From Mytilus californianus (lineage: Eukaryota; Mollusca; Bivalvia; Mytilida; Mytilidae), in the NCBI RefSeq assembly GCF_021869535.1, contig NW_026262712.1, positions 104,908,140 through 104,972,139 on the forward strand: 64,000 nucleotides of DNA. The letters are read 5' to 3'. This document shows, in pieces, positions 23,501-32,900 of the stretch. The notes beneath the pieces were generated by a model. It was not told the DNA's origin. It saw only the letters and a program-made list of their open reading frames with translations, and ran no database searches. The position numbers were made by a program, and so were the translations under genes. The number at the start of each line of letters is the position of its first letter. The stretch's first letter is position 1.

Positions 23501-25225
23501 CTCGTCCACTGGAAAGACGAGGATAATGGTTTCATCATTTGTCATGCATACCCAGTTTTGATTATGATATCCAACAGGACGTACTTTTTTCAATCTATGA
23601 ATCTATGAAACTAGAAAATTCCAAATTGTAAATATCTCTTCATCTGGACTTGGAATCTACCACTTTTTGACGGGTCCATTTCATTAGTAAGGTGATCGAT
23701 AAATCTTACGGAGTTATGACAAAAAAGGAAAACGAACTTATTGTTATGTGTTTTTAATAAGGGTTTCGTTCCGCTAAATTATTTGCGCAAACAAATCAAC
23801 AAAATAGGTCAGTTAAGTTTGCCTATTTTTCATATTACAGGTAATCATTTGACACTACGTATAACCTGTGTAGTGATTTTGATTTTACGATAAATTTATG
23901 AATGAACGATAATTTTATGAATGAACAATAGCACCTGGCCTCTTTCTTAGAGAAACACCAATTAAACATATAAAACCGTATTTAATAAGAGATAATTCAG
24001 TAAAATTTTCAATACTGAATCAACAACTGAAATTATTCCATATTTTGTTGTAACATCGTACGAAAAGAGAACGGAATCGCAGGTATAAAAATGCACTTTT
24101 TTTCACTCGGACTTATATGTTTTTTGTTAGTCAAACGGTTGTCCCCCTAAATACAAAAATACATCTACAAGAACATATGCTGAAACCTCTTAAATCCACT
24201 AACGTTTTTCAAAAGTTTCAAGCTATGTATTGCATTAGAAAACATACATAGTTGTTTAAGAATGACAGACCAGGAGACTGTTTAACAAAATACTATGGCT
24301 TGATCTTGGCGGAGTCTCTGATTTGCGTCACAAAGATGGCCATACGCGATGGCATTAAAGCAATTGCTTTGAAAATGACCAGCAAGACTAGATCTACAAA
24401 TAAGTCAAATTTTGCCGAAATGGTAAGTAGACTCTGTATAGGAGTAATTGCCATTTTTTTTAGGGGGAGGGGGGGGGGAGGCAAAAACTTAAGAAGATAG
24501 AGAGAAATTGTAAACAGAAAAAATGATCAGTAATACAAGATCAAGATTTTTTTTTTTGTGTCATCAATTCTATTCTAGTCCTTTATGTTTGAGGGTCTAT
24601 TGTTGAAGATGTACATAGACCTAAGTGAGCGACAAAGGCTTATTAGAGCCTCTAGTTTTATAATGAAGAGCTTCAGCGTAATTTTCGTATCATTTCTATG
24701 ATGTTTGAAAAGGAAATTGAAATCTAGACTGTATGTGAATATTAACTGGAAAAAAAATAAATGCACCTCTCATTTAAATAACGAAAAATGAAGAAAAAAC
24801 CAATGTATTTTTAAATTTTGCTTCCGATGCTATCTCTAAATGAAAAAGCTTCTGTCCCAAGTAACAACAATCCTAAGAAGGCGACGGAATGTAGGATCGC
24901 TTGGTCTCGCTTTCCTGACTTTCATCGCAGCCAAGACAAAAAATTGAAGTTATATGTGTCCAATTGGTATTTCATAATATACCGCTTTGAAATTTTAAAA
25001 AGATGGTGGTTTTGCACTAACTTCTCTTTCGATCTTTTTTTCAGACATTTATTACATTCCCCTGATTCAGCAAATTATTACGGTGGTGTGGCATTCCCTG
25101 GTTTAGGTGGAATTACTCAATGTATTGACATTCAAAATACAACTGAGTGTCATGTGGAAATTCATAAACACGTAGCTAAGATAATACAATGTATCATTGA
25201 TGCTGCTAAAACTTTAAACAGCTAA
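16..25225 (+). CDS. Glutamate carboxypeptidase II / NAALADase-like M28 metallopeptidase gene (5' end missing), 18 exons
   Basis: Zinc-dependent exopeptidase of family M28B, normally a type II membrane ectoenzyme with PA, peptidase and dimerisation domains. Joined exons: 16-125, 804-957, 1370-1477, 5489-5611, 7707-7890, 8605-8701, 9601-9687, 10633-10718, 11959-12078, 13060-13142, 13989-14052, 15797-15864, 16733-16797, 17706-17793, 19093-19342, 20177-20264, 21139-21231, 25045-25225. Every junction has GT/AG and matching phase, giving 682 residues plus stop. Numbering from position 16, zinc ligands are His325, Asp335, Glu373, Asp401 and His492, with catalytic Glu372 in SWDAEEFGL. Human GCPII is 750 residues, so roughly 50-60 N-terminal residues (cytosolic tail and membrane anchor) should lie left of the window. 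The protein should be catalytically active. Pocket residues differ from GCPII, so 'NAALADase-like' is safer than glutamate carboxypeptidase. Family assignment is very secure; exact paralogue is not. Confidence 0.95.
126..803 (+). other. Intron, no other feature seen
   Basis: AT-rich intron between the first two visible peptidase exons; nothing recognisable in it. The intron at 958-1369 is likewise featureless. Confidence 0.6.
804..957 (+). CDS. NAALADase-like exon b, LAGTE motif
   Basis: Encodes [15 protein letters not shown]... to ...[11 protein letters not shown], matching the PHLAGTEQN...LLSYPNKTHPNY region of human GCPII. Acceptor TTTCAG ends at 803 and donor GTAAGTG begins at 958. The alternative acceptor at 832 (TTAGCAG) is in frame by homology but out of phase with the previous exon, so 804 was chosen. 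Confidence 0.88.
1370..1477 (+). CDS. NAALADase-like exon c, start of PA region
   Basis: Encodes [14 protein letters not shown]... to ...[11 protein letters not shown], 36 codons in phase 0, matching ISIINEDG...FSAFSPQG of GCPII. The loop between the two blocks is shorter than in the human protein. Acceptor ATTTTAG, donor GTAGGC. Confidence 0.92.
2522..2556. repeat. (TA)n microsatellite
   Basis: An uninterrupted TA run of about 15 dinucleotides preceded by an imperfect one. Confidence 0.9.
4131..4330 (+). repeat. Dispersed mussel-type repeat fragment (tggtatgattgccaatgag family)
   Basis: Contains tggtatgattgccaatgag, a partial local duplication of its own start, then aactataggtcaccgtatgg. 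The same words recur, in either orientation, near 6226, 13470, 29872, 42450, 44100, 53120 and 55085. I recognise the family from mussel sequence but cannot name the element class. Confidence 0.7.
5489..5611 (+). CDS. NAALADase-like exon d, PA domain with substrate Arg
   Basis: Encodes [14 protein letters not shown]... to ...YGKGFRGNK, 41 codons in phase 0. Arg162 in FRGNK aligns with human Arg210, which contacts the substrate alpha-carboxylate. NCSGSIV is the conserved N-glycosylation-like site. Acceptor GTTTCAG, donor GTAAAT. Confidence 0.95.
6226..7165 (+). repeat. Long copy of the same dispersed repeat family
   Basis: Begins gatgtggtatgagtgccaat, continues through gcctgacttaggacaggtgc-like text and extends about 900 bp to aacatcccagggatttagta. 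No intact frame. It fills most of the intron 5612-7706. Confidence 0.6.
7707..7890 (+). CDS. NAALADase-like exon e, PA domain
   Basis: Encodes [21 protein letters not shown]... to ...STPGYPAN, clearly matching the family's ILYSDPADY...LTPGYPAN block. The position of human Asn257 is Phe200 here (TVFLP). Acceptor CTACAG, donor GTGAGT; ends in phase 1. Confidence 0.95.
8195..8420 (+). repeat. 75-bp tandem repeat, three copies, intronic
   Basis: The word aatcaattt recurs at 8206, 8281 and 8356, exactly 75 bp apart. Each unit carries ctaatcaattt(c/t)tag-like sequence and TTACGTCAGCATTACA. It lies 185-410 nt upstream of exon 8605-8701. Confidence 0.85.
8605..8701 (+). CDS. NAALADase-like exon f
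   Basis: Encodes [32 protein letters not shown] in part, matching YAYR...LPSIPVHPIGYYDAQKLL. Acceptor AATTACAG, donor GTATAAG, ends in phase 2. Three tandem acceptor-like 75-bp repeats lie 185-410 nt upstream in the intron. Confidence 0.92.
8702..9600 (+). other. Intron, nothing recognised except a short tetranucleotide-like run
   Basis: A degenerate tccatccgtctatctgtccg run at about 9240-9265 resembles the microsatellite part of elements seen elsewhere in the window. Nothing else supported. Confidence 0.5.
9601..9687 (+). CDS. NAALADase-like exon g
   Basis: Encodes [16 protein letters not shown]... to ...GPGLTNK, matching MGG...SWRGSLKVPYNVGPGF. The acceptor GTCAAAG has a weak pyrimidine tract but gives the only in-phase join. 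Donor GTAAGC. Confidence 0.9.
9884..10090 (+). repeat. Dispersed repeat fragment, related to 29338-29705
   Basis: Shares the ordered words tgtttaccgatgtacaaatatc, agaccg(g)acgcgt/aattcgt, acaatcgttaa and cagac(g/a)a(c/t)tattgt with the copy in the intergenic region. Confidence 0.55.
10633..10718 (+). CDS. NAALADase-like exon h
   Basis: Encodes [28 protein letters not shown], matching [27 protein letters not shown] (family). It links the PA and peptidase parts. Acceptor TATTCTAG, donor GTGAGT, ends in phase 1. Confidence 0.93.
11210..11580 (+). repeat. Dispersed mussel-type repeat
   Basis: Contains cctgtcccaagtcaggaact and ends with ggtcgggttgtctgacacat followed by a pyrimidine-rich tail. 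Other sequence in the intron 10719-11958 is unremarkable AT-rich DNA. Confidence 0.6.
11959..12078 (+). CDS. NAALADase-like exon i, first zinc ligands
   Basis: Encodes [20 protein letters not shown]... to ...GQLLKEG. His325 and Asp335 align with zinc ligands His377 and Asp387 of human GCPII, and the ten-residue spacing is kept. Acceptor CTGCAG, donor GTTATT. Confidence 0.97.
12640..12845 (+). repeat. Dispersed mussel-type repeat
   Basis: Contains aaatgcctgtaccaagtcag, gacagttgttgtccattcgt and gggactttccgattgaattt, words I associate with very common mussel repeats. It lies in intron 12079-13059. Confidence 0.6.
13060..13142 (+). CDS. NAALADase-like exon j, catalytic Glu
   Basis: Encodes [20 protein letters not shown]... 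to ...SFEWVE. Glu372 (general base) and Glu373 (zinc ligand) align with human Glu424 and Glu425. Acceptor TTTAATAG, donor GTATTT, ends in phase 0. Confidence 0.97.
13143..13988 (+). other. Intron with repeat fragment
   Basis: A short piece at about 13470-13560 ends aacaactataggtcatcag, a remnant of the family at 4131-4330. Two overlapping short frames on opposite strands at 13199-13397 look fortuitous. Confidence 0.5.
13989..14052 (+). CDS. NAALADase-like exon k, zinc ligand Asp
   Basis: Encodes [21 protein letters not shown]. Asp401 aligns with zinc ligand Asp453, 28 residues after Glu373 as in human GCPII. Acceptor TTTTACAG, donor GTAATA. Confidence 0.96.
14236..14330 (+). repeat. Dispersed repeat fragment, gagaggc...gatacc family
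   Basis: Contains gagaggcggaagataccaaa and aaactgacaacgccatggta. Companion copies lie at 14420-14650 (reverse), 15288-15570, 18013-18060, 20700-20885 and 27985-28165 (reverse). Confidence 0.65.
14420..14650 (-). repeat. Reverse copy of the gagaggc...gatacc family
   Basis: Reads ggtttttggtgggattcgtg then ggtatcttctgcctctattt on the + strand, the reverse of the family start. With 14236-14330 it forms an inverted pair about 100 bp apart. Confidence 0.65.
15288..15570 (+). repeat. Longest copy of the gagaggc...gatacc family
   Basis: Runs from aaagagaggcaaaagataca through gagcaacacgaacc and ggatgatctcagatgctccg to cacccgtcgtgttgct. The final segment suggests a nearly full-length unit of about 280 bp. 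No coding potential. Confidence 0.7.
15797..15864 (+). CDS. NAALADase-like exon l
   Basis: Encodes [22 protein letters not shown]. His411 occupies the position of Arg463, a member of the arginine patch in human GCPII. Acceptor CGTGCAG, donor GTAATT. Confidence 0.94.
15865..16732 (+). other. Intron, no feature seen
   Basis: AT-rich; no repeat or frame that I can support. Confidence 0.5.
16733..16797 (+). CDS. NAALADase-like exon m
   Basis: Encodes [21 protein letters not shown]. It matches the SLYESWTKKSPSPEF segment but is several residues shorter than the human protein, which explains the smaller spacing to the last zinc ligand. Acceptor TACGCAG, donor GTTTGT. Confidence 0.93.
17246..17640. 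mobile_element. Short MITE-like element with imperfect terminal inverted repeats
   Basis: The left end GGGTGTTCGCTCCTCTTG and the reverse complement of the right end, AGGATGTTCGCTACTCTG, match over most positions. The interior is non-coding and AT-rich. Target duplication is unclear. It sits in intron 16798-17705, ending about 65 bp before exon 17706-17793. Confidence 0.6.
17706..17793 (+). CDS. NAALADase-like exon n
   Basis: Encodes [20 protein letters not shown] then SMYPKYSYL. It aligns with [26 protein letters not shown]; Asn519 is replaced by Ser458, and Arg534 and Arg536 by Tyr473 and Lys475. Acceptor TTCAAAG is weak but in phase. Donor GTATGT. Confidence 0.93.
17794..19092 (+). other. 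Intron with a short repeat scrap
   Basis: Contains aaagagaggcggatgacacc (18013-18032), a remnant of the family at 15288. The 121-codon frame at 18620-18985 has no recognisable homology. Confidence 0.5.
19093..19342 (+). CDS. NAALADase-like exon o, last zinc ligand and start of dimerisation domain
   Basis: Encodes [20 protein letters not shown]... to ...VVGPKMEG. His492 in PLYHSRYE is the zinc ligand His553, and the preceding Tyr matches Tyr552. The remainder is the start of the helical TfR-like dimerisation domain. Acceptor TGTTTCAG, donor GTTTGT. Confidence 0.96.
19343..20176 (+). other. Intron, nothing recognised
   Basis: No supported frame, repeat or structured element. Confidence 0.5.
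20177..20264 (+). CDS. NAALADase-like exon p
   Basis: Encodes [20 protein letters not shown]... to the Asp that is completed in the next exon. It is a helix of the dimerisation domain. Acceptor TTTTGCAG, donor GTAAGT, ends in phase 2. Confidence 0.9.
20700..20885 (+). repeat. Copy of the gagaggc...gatacc family, degraded
   Basis: Contains aagaaaagataccaagagga and aaactaaagattgagcaaca followed by gatacttcagaatggcaagc, in the same order as the copy at 15288-15570. Confidence 0.6.
21139..21231 (+). CDS. NAALADase-like exon q
   Basis: Encodes [20 protein letters not shown]... to ...NSMYK, matching [20 protein letters not shown]. Acceptor TTCACAG, donor GTGAGT, ends in phase 2. Confidence 0.95.
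21470..22175 (+). repeat. Diverged tandem modules of about 140-170 bp
   Basis: Recurring words are ggagttattgccc / ggagtttttggtc / ggtgttattgcc, then tgaaaact...agatagataaa and aaatctacaaataagtcaacatgg. At least three diverged modules are visible, and a related fragment lies at 24330-24500 beside a G-rich run. Confidence 0.6.
22551..23141. mobile_element. TTAA-flanked foldback element (MITE, piggyBac-like target)
   Basis: Both ends lie next to TTAA (22551-22554 and 23138-23141). The left end reads GGTTCATCTATACACTTA and the reverse complement of the right end is GATTCATCTATACACTTT. The inverted arms stay alignable for over 200 bp, including aaaatggctgt, cagacaaaactgtgtaatt, cctggcagcaccta and ccttgccaca. 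There is no transposase frame. TTAA duplication is the hallmark of piggyBac-type insertion. Confidence 0.8.
24330..24500 (+). repeat. Fragment related to 21470-22175
   Basis: Contains agatctacaaataagtcaaa, tcgac-like gtagactctgtataggagta and attgcc, followed by a G-rich tract. The rest of intron 21232-25044 outside the repeats shows nothing I can support. Confidence 0.5.
25045..25225 (+). CDS. NAALADase-like terminal exon r with stop
   Basis: Encodes [20 protein letters not shown]... to ...AAKTLNS and stop TAA at 25223-25225. Tyr634 stands at Lys699 and Tyr635 at Tyr700 of human GCPII. Acceptor TTTTTTTCAG. The intron before it is 3.8 kb and repeat-rich. Confidence 0.96.
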
Positions 25226-27984
25226 ACAGACAATGTTAAAATATTCTGTATAGAACTTCATTGTCTGATATTATATTTGAACATAGCTATGAGAGGGATG
25301 AATTATTTTTTTGAATCTTCATCATTATTCATAATCATGCCACTATTTGGCTTTCCACGATAATGAGTGTCTATTTACCTGCATGCAAAACCCGATAAAA
25401 TATTCGTTTTGCTATTTCTGGTTTAACAGGCCTATAAAAACTGCACTTACATTTAAGTTAGTTCATTTTGTTGAAAATTGTATCGTAATTGTTATACTTG
25501 AACAAATAAAATTCGTTCCACAAAGTGTATTTGAGGAGTTTCCATATTCAATATACTTTCAAGATTTATTTTCAAACTTATAAAACAGAAATTAATTAAC
25601 TTTACGCGAGTGACATGAAAACACTTCAAATTCTTTATTTCAGTACGTCATAAATGTATGGAACATTATATAAAACACTTCAAATGAAGGTTTACACTCG
25701 ATGATGTAAGACTGTTATTGTTTTATACAATCAATGGAAAATTTTCGCAGATTGAACATGAAAAAAATATATTTATTAGTTAATCAAAAAAGAACGATCT
25801 TTGTATCTTAGATTTTATTGAGTTTTACTGAGGCACGCATGTTCTTTTGTTATTGTAAAGTCCAACTTTTGCTATGTTTTATATGTCCAAATTGAACTTG
25901 TATTAATAAAGGAATATGATTTTAAATTACAAAATACGCTGGCATGTATACCAGCACATTCAGGATATTGTGGTGTATTCAACACAAAGATATATATCGA
26001 TTATCAATTTATAAACGAAAAATGCAAGGTTCATTTAAAGTTTACATGAACTAATTGGAACTATCTAAATATAACTCATACTAAAAGTAGAGTTAGAAAA
26101 TGAAATACTCAAAAGTCTGTTTAATGTAAGGAACTCCTGATTGATCGTAAACCAGTATGATTTGTAAACGCACGGTAAATAACTTGTGTGTAAAGAGTTA
26201 CAGCAAACGTCAATAATGCGAAAGCCTACACAACTCAACTAATCCAAAAATAAAAACATCCAGAGATCAGCATAGGGTCATTCAAGGTTGACAAACATTA
26301 ATACCATAAAATTAATTTTAAATTACCAAGATTCAAATTCAAACAGCTTCTAAAAACAAAGTTGTAAGTGTTTTGTGGATATATAAATTTTGCCTTCTAA
26401 CACTAATATAAATAATTCATATAGATTTACGAGATTTGTACATCAGTTAACTACTTTTGCTTCTAATATATTGGTTTCTATATTTCTACTGTATGTCATC
26501 AGTCATTGAAGGTTGCTGCAAAATACTCTCTTTGATTGACATTATGTGATAGCCATTTAGTCATTTCAAATGTATAAAATAGTTTGCATTTTATTTTACA
26601 TATACATATATGTATGCTACCGATTTCAGTGCATATTAGTAATATGCATGTCACGTCAAATAACCCTCACCTGGTAAAATTGAAAACAACAGTCTGGAAA
26701 CCCAAGAATATACAAACAAATAAGTATATACATATCAAAACGATTCTAAACACTAAAAATTGTTTCCAATATCATATTTGTTTGAAGGGGTTACAACATT
26801 GCTGTGGTTAACTTATATTTTCAAACTGAAATTTGCAGTATAAACTTCTATTTAAATCATGCCAGTCACGAAGCATTGACTCCTAGACTGATAGTGCCCT
26901 CGAAGGATGATAGTTCAACAAACACGGCAATACCAACTGTAGTCTTTGCATCTGAGATAAGGTTGTGTTTATTCCTTGGACATGCATTTCTCTTTTAATC
27001 GAACATTATTTATTAGTATACATACTAGAACATAGCATTTATTAAATATGCATGGCATCACCTTCCAATTTCCATGGGTAAAAATTAGTAGTTTAGTTTG
27101 ATTGGTCATTCATTGAGATTCAGTGAGATTATACTACAAAAGAGAATTTCAGCACTGACGGAACATGTATACATTTCTGTGGGAAAAAACTTAAGCATGT
27201 ATGTTCGAGATCAATTGTTTGTAAAGTAAACGACCCAGTTGTAGTAGTAAAACCGTATGATGCCAACTGTATACCTTTTAACTCTTCAAAATTTCCATGG
27301 GGTTTTTATCAAATGCATCTCTTATTTCTGATATAGTGTTTTAATCAAATACTCCTTGTGTTTGAATGGGTATTTGTGTGATGAAATAACATTTCACTCC
27401 TTTGTAATCCTAATAAATTAGGAAAATTGGTAAATTTTTAGTATTTTGCTTATATAATATTTAAGAAAAAAACAAAAGGTGCGTTTGAGACCACATTATT
27501 GGAAGGCCTAAAAATTAAACATAAAAAGATAATAGCGTCAAATTAAAAAAAAAACGATATAAGCAGATGCAGTAAAACGATATTTCCTTCTTAAAGCTTT
27601 CTAGTACAACTTTTCAAGATGTCGCATTAGTCATTACGACATTCATGTGGTTTGAAAATTTTAATGCAAGCCATCATACTTCATTGCCAATTACAATCCC
27701 TTGTTGTTTTTAAGTTGTTATAACTATAAGTTCTTATTGATACAGACGCAAACAAACATTATGAAGGTTACCCCATAGGTTACTCTTGTTGTTTCAAAGA
27801 AAAATTTTAAAATCAACAAATATAAATCGTCTCTCACATTGATTGAAAATGAGTGTTTGTATTGATAAATGTTTACCGTTTTAATCGAAGCTAGGGATTG
27901 TCTTGATCTTCAAATATGGAAAACGGCAACAAAACCTCTGTTTGTTTGATAGATTGATCATGTCGTAGTATTTCAAATGGTCAT
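25226..27984 (+). other. 3' UTR and intergenic DNA
   Basis: The first ~700 bp are probably 3' UTR of the peptidase gene. The remainder is AT-rich with only short, unrecognised frames. Confidence 0.5.
25905..25910 (+). promoter_or_regulatory. Candidate polyadenylation signal of the NAALADase-like gene
   Basis: AATAAA about 680 nt after the stop codon, followed 60 nt later by the GT-rich run ttgtggtgtattc. An earlier AATAAA lies at 25505-25510. Either or both may be used. Confidence 0.45.
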
Positions 27985-28165
27985 TTCAATTACATCCCCA
28001 CTGGTTTTTGGTGGGATTCGTGTTGGTCATTATTTGGGTTTCTATGTTGTGTGTTGTATACATTTGTTTGTCTTTTCATCATTTTTGTTTTTGTCATTGT
28101 CAATTTGTGTTTGACTAATTAGTTTGAATGTCCTTTTTGGTATCTTTCGCCTCTCTTTTAAATCT
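27985..28165 (-). repeat. Reverse copy of the gagaggc...gatacc family
   Basis: Reads ggtttttggtgggattcgtg then ggtatctttcgcctctcttt on the + strand, about 175 bp, colinear with 14420-14650. Confidence 0.65.
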
Positions 28166-29337
28166 ATTTACTTAAATTAAGAAATGAACATAGGCAAAAC
28201 CAATTGCAATGTATATCAATTTGCTTCATCAGCTTCAACTCAAACCATTGTAGTTTTGCATGGTAGCAGTTTTTTTTTTAGAGTTTATGCAGCTGTCCTT
28301 ACTGTAACATCATTTGTCAATAATTAAATACTGTTAAAACCTACAATGAATACATCTGTAAATAACATTAAAGGTCAATGCATCAAAAAATTTCCTTGCT
28401 TTCCAAGATAAAAATCCATACAAGATATACAAGGTCCTACAACAATCGATATAAAGATAGAAAATTCAATGTCAACTGTGACAAGTCAGTGAAGTATGAA
28501 AATGGGTTAAACGGGCCTTTTTGTGTTAAACTGATCAGCTCAATAAGAAAGAACGCTTTCATACATGTAACGATCAGACTTCTTCATTCAGAACGAAGGT
28601 TGATAACTTCCTCGGAGAAAAAAAAACCCTAAATCAATGAAAAAAAAGATGTTAGAAGTAGAAAGTTGATACTGGTGTGATAACTGATACTGTAATCCAC
28701 AAAGCAACAGTATTATTTTTCCTTTTTTTGTTTTGAAATTTTTATCCTTTAAGCAAACATTGTAATAAAATACATTATTATACATCTATACTTTGTATGG
28801 AATAAAACGAATAAACTTTGATACAATTACCAAAAATTCGTAAAGGGCTCTGGGGAACCATGTATATCGCCTGCAATTAATGTTGTCAGTGTAATGTTTA
28901 TGGCAAAATTTTAACAAAATGAACCTTTCTTTTTTGGTTAAAAACTATTTCTTGATCTTGAAAAAGCTTCTGTCAAACAAGTTTTTCAGAACATTCCATG
29001 ATGCTTTGACATCGTTATTAATGTTTAAAAAAATATATCTTAAAAATTGTCCTTCAAACATTATCTCTGAGTCATAAAAAAACTTTTGCGAAAGTTCCAT
29101 AAAATTAATGAAGATTTTATTGATGTCTTAAAAAACTTTAACCACAGACTATATCCAAATGTTAACCCAAACTAAGTTCCTTTATCAGTTATATATAGAA
29201 AAACAGTTTGCCCTGGACTGTGTTGATCATGAAGAAGCATAAACTTTGTAAAATTTCATGAAGGTTTGTCGAAGTTATTGAGGCCTGAAAAAGTTTAATC
29301 TTGTATTCTAATGTTAACTGTACCATTTATCAGTAAT
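28166..29337. other. Intergenic, nothing recognised
   Basis: AT-rich. The 84-codon frame at 28378-28632 has no recognisable motif. Confidence 0.5.
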
Positions 29338-29705
29338 ATTAAGGCGACAGTAGCTTACCAATGTTTAAATATCGTGATTATGAAGAGACAAACCAAGGTA
29401 ACCAATAGACACTGAATGAAGTGCATCAATTCCAAAAGCCGAAAGACCGAATTCGTTCACAAGGTAAACGTCTCCTACCATGTATGCATCGATTGCCATG
29501 CGAAATCAAACTCTGTCAAAATCTCAAAATCGGGAAGACGACACAATCGGTAAAATTACAGATCAGACGACTATACTGGTATTAAGTATCTGAGACCACG
29601 AAAACATATCGCTGGTGAGTTGTGATACTGACAAATCGTATCAGTGATCTTATGTGGTGTCGATTTCAGTCGTTCTCCGATAACTCGGCCACAGCAGTTT
29701 ATGAA
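29338..29705 (+). repeat. Dispersed repeat, related to 9884-10090
   Basis: Contains ttaaggcgacagtagcttac, gaccgaattcgttcacaagg, cgtctcctaccatg and gatcagacgactatactggt. It is longer and better preserved than the intronic copy. Confidence 0.6.
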
Positions 29706-29871
29706 GAGAAAAAAAAATCAAAAAACCGAAAGAAAAAAAACGTTTTCCACATTTTTGTTCTGGATACTCTTGGTTATAAAAAAAGCTGTCAAAGTTTCGT
29801 CAAATTCCATTAAGATTTAACAAAAGTACTGATGTTCAAAAAACCTGTAACCACAGACTGAACAATCTCTG

Positions 29872-29925
29872 GAGGATAGTTGTCTCATTGGCAATCAAAC
29901 CACATCTCCTTACTTATATACTAAA
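29872..29925 (-). repeat. Fragment of the tggtatgattgccaatgag family, reverse
   Basis: ggatagttgtctcattggca followed by accacatctccttact on the + strand. Confidence 0.6.
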
Positions 29926-32900
29926 ATAGTGACGCCACCACCAAAGAAGAAATGTAGAATCACTATGGCTCACTTCTGCAACAAAAAGTCGCAGGCTCGA
30001 CAATGAAAGAGATCTATGTAGGTGACAAATTTCAAAATCCTCTTCATTCTGCATACCGGAGGAAATTGTAAAAATTTTCATAAATCCTCTTTGACCAACT
30101 TTTTCTAGAATTACAAGTTTCTTTTATGCATTTGCCCTTCCATAATTCTATAGATTATATGTTACCTAAAGTAAAGATGCAACAGTAAATAACAGGCCTA
30201 GGAAGTACATTCTCTTATTGCTTTCGTGCGATTATAATGTTTTTAATTTTCTCCAAAGGAGATAACCTTAAACTGAAAATACAAAACAAAATTAGTTCGA
30301 AATCTCCATATGACTTTCACAAATAAGGAGTATCCCCTCAACTAATCAATATACTCTTTTCTTTATTATGATATACTTGTCTTGTTCTTGTGGTCTCAAA
30401 TCTTAAGATGCCAGAATAAACGTCTGATCTTTAAATTTATTGATGGTGTCCTATTCCCTATCATGACATTTTGATAGAGTCTGGATTCACATATCAGAAG
30501 ATGCATGCATAGCAGTAAGCACTGAACATGTCAAAGCACCAGGTCTCACTCCATTTTGAATTCATGTGATTCCCTCAATTTCGTATATTCATATGGATTT
30601 ACGAATTTGGACAACAGTAAACTACGTTTACCTCTTATGTGTCTTCCATTAGCTTGCACATGTCAAAAGTATCCTTGGGCTACTAATCTTCTTCTGAGGG
30701 TACGACACCTCCAAAAAGGCACCATTTGACTGAGTTAGTCATACAAATGAATAAATACACAGCCACGTCTGGTTGGGAAAGAGATATTAAATCTAATGCC
30801 TCATGTAGAGAAAGTGCCACCCACTGTATGTTAAAGAAATTTGGCAAAAACTATATGAAGGATCTTCAGGTAAAATAAACACATTTTCAAGTGGCAGTCA
30901 AAAATCATGACTTTTCCAATGATATTAGGTTAATGACAATCAATTAAATGTAAGGTTAATATTTCTGAAAGCATTCATAGTTCTGCGTCAATTACTGATT
31001 GTTTTAAAACAAGTTTTGTATATATCAAAATTAACACTATTTAATAACCCCCTACATGGTAGTATATTATTATTTTAACAAATGCTTATAGGGCATGTAG
31101 TTGTAGGCAACATAAACACATTTTTGTAATTCCTTTATTATGCTTTTTCTAAAAACCAATAAACAACATATTTGTCACTCATTGGTTGAGACTACATAAA
31201 AATTGACCAATCAGACATCACACTGCAAATTGCATACAATAACAAAACTTTTGCCAAGTATTCAGTTTGTTTTATTAGTACTGCTCAGTTCCATGATTAT
31301 TCTTATGCATAAGGCTCAATTTACTTGTCTAATCTTCTTAAGACAGTCATACACATAAACAACATAGTGTAACTATATAAACATATCAAGTTCAGATCGA
31401 CTTGCATTAACATGAATATGAGAAGTGAATTCAAGGCAATGTGTAAGACTGTAGAGTAACAAATAAATTAATACCTGGTATATTTTTTGTTTCTTTTCTA
31501 AATTTAATTTTGTTGATTTATTATTTATTTTCATATTTTTTTACATGAATACACAGCAACAAATAATTTGGAATTAAGGCATCAATTTATTCTAAACAAT
31601 ATTACAAGTAAATGTTCCTACTGATTTTTTTATAAAAACTGGGAAATATTATCAAAACAAACTGAAAACTTTACAAAGCAACAACACAATAACCATGGAT
31701 TTAACAAATAAATAATAATGAACATAAATGTATATGGAGATACAGAGAGTTTTATTTGTTCTTACAGGAGACAAAGACAACATGGCATTACAAATTTTTA
31801 TCATTAACCTATGTATTATACCTTGTCTTAAAATCCACCTAAATGTATCTTCAATTCCCTATCAAAAAATCTAATGGAAAGATAAAGGGAACTGTTATTA
31901 TAGGGATACAATTTGACTACTTACCTTTTTTTGGTTTAATTATTAACCATGTCCCCGTATATACATTGTTCCCGAGTGAACAACAGATTATTGTCATTAC
32001 CCCATATTGTAAAAGTTCAAATTGGTTAAAAACATTTGTGGCAAAAAAAAGACAATTTTCTAGTTTTCTATTATATTAAATGAGGTAGGTTCATCATAAA
32101 TTATTATTTATTTTCTGTTTAAATTTTATATAGTTGGTTGTGTAAGAATGAAGATTATATATAGGATGCAAGTTGTATGAATGTAAAATTTGAGTTCTTA
32201 CATAAATGGTTATGTATAATATGAAAGGTGACTGAACTGGGATGTCATGGATACTTATTTTTTCAGATCTTGACATTTGAACTAAATGTACACTGAAATG
32301 TAAAATTTGAGACGTGTTTTTCTGATGTCAGCACATTTCCCTTACTACCTTTAGTAATGATGATTCTGCACTTCACAAAAAGAAGCCTGAAACAAATTTC
32401 TCATTATTTTTGTGTTTAAACTAATTACCTGAGTGTACACTCTATAATCTATTGCAAGTTGTAGGAAAATATATTCACTGAAAGTATGTATGATGACTGA
32501 TATTCAAATATCCTATTGCTACAACTATAATTTCTTATTGCACAGAGATGTAAGCATATAAATTAGAGAAATGGTGTTTTTACAAAATTCATGAAGATAT
32601 TGATGGTTAAACCATGCTGACAGTGGCCATACTGGTTCCAGGGCAGGTTAGCAAACATAATTATGAGCAGGGACTATAAAAGAACTCAAATCAACTACAC
32701 AAGGTTCTCCTTGGCTGTATAACAGCCAAGAATTAAATCTCTGTTCATTTATAGTAACCCTTACCCTGTTGGTTCTTTGGTTGGTTGGTTGGTATGATTG
32801 AACTATAAGTGACTGTTAGAGAAGATAACAACAGGAAATTAAGATCAGAATTTGATTTCAATTGATCCAGGATACAGACCAAGATACATGCATAACAACC

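Noticed and set aside
31843..32079. 78-codon intergenic frame
   Set aside because: No motif, no splice context and ordinary AT-rich composition.
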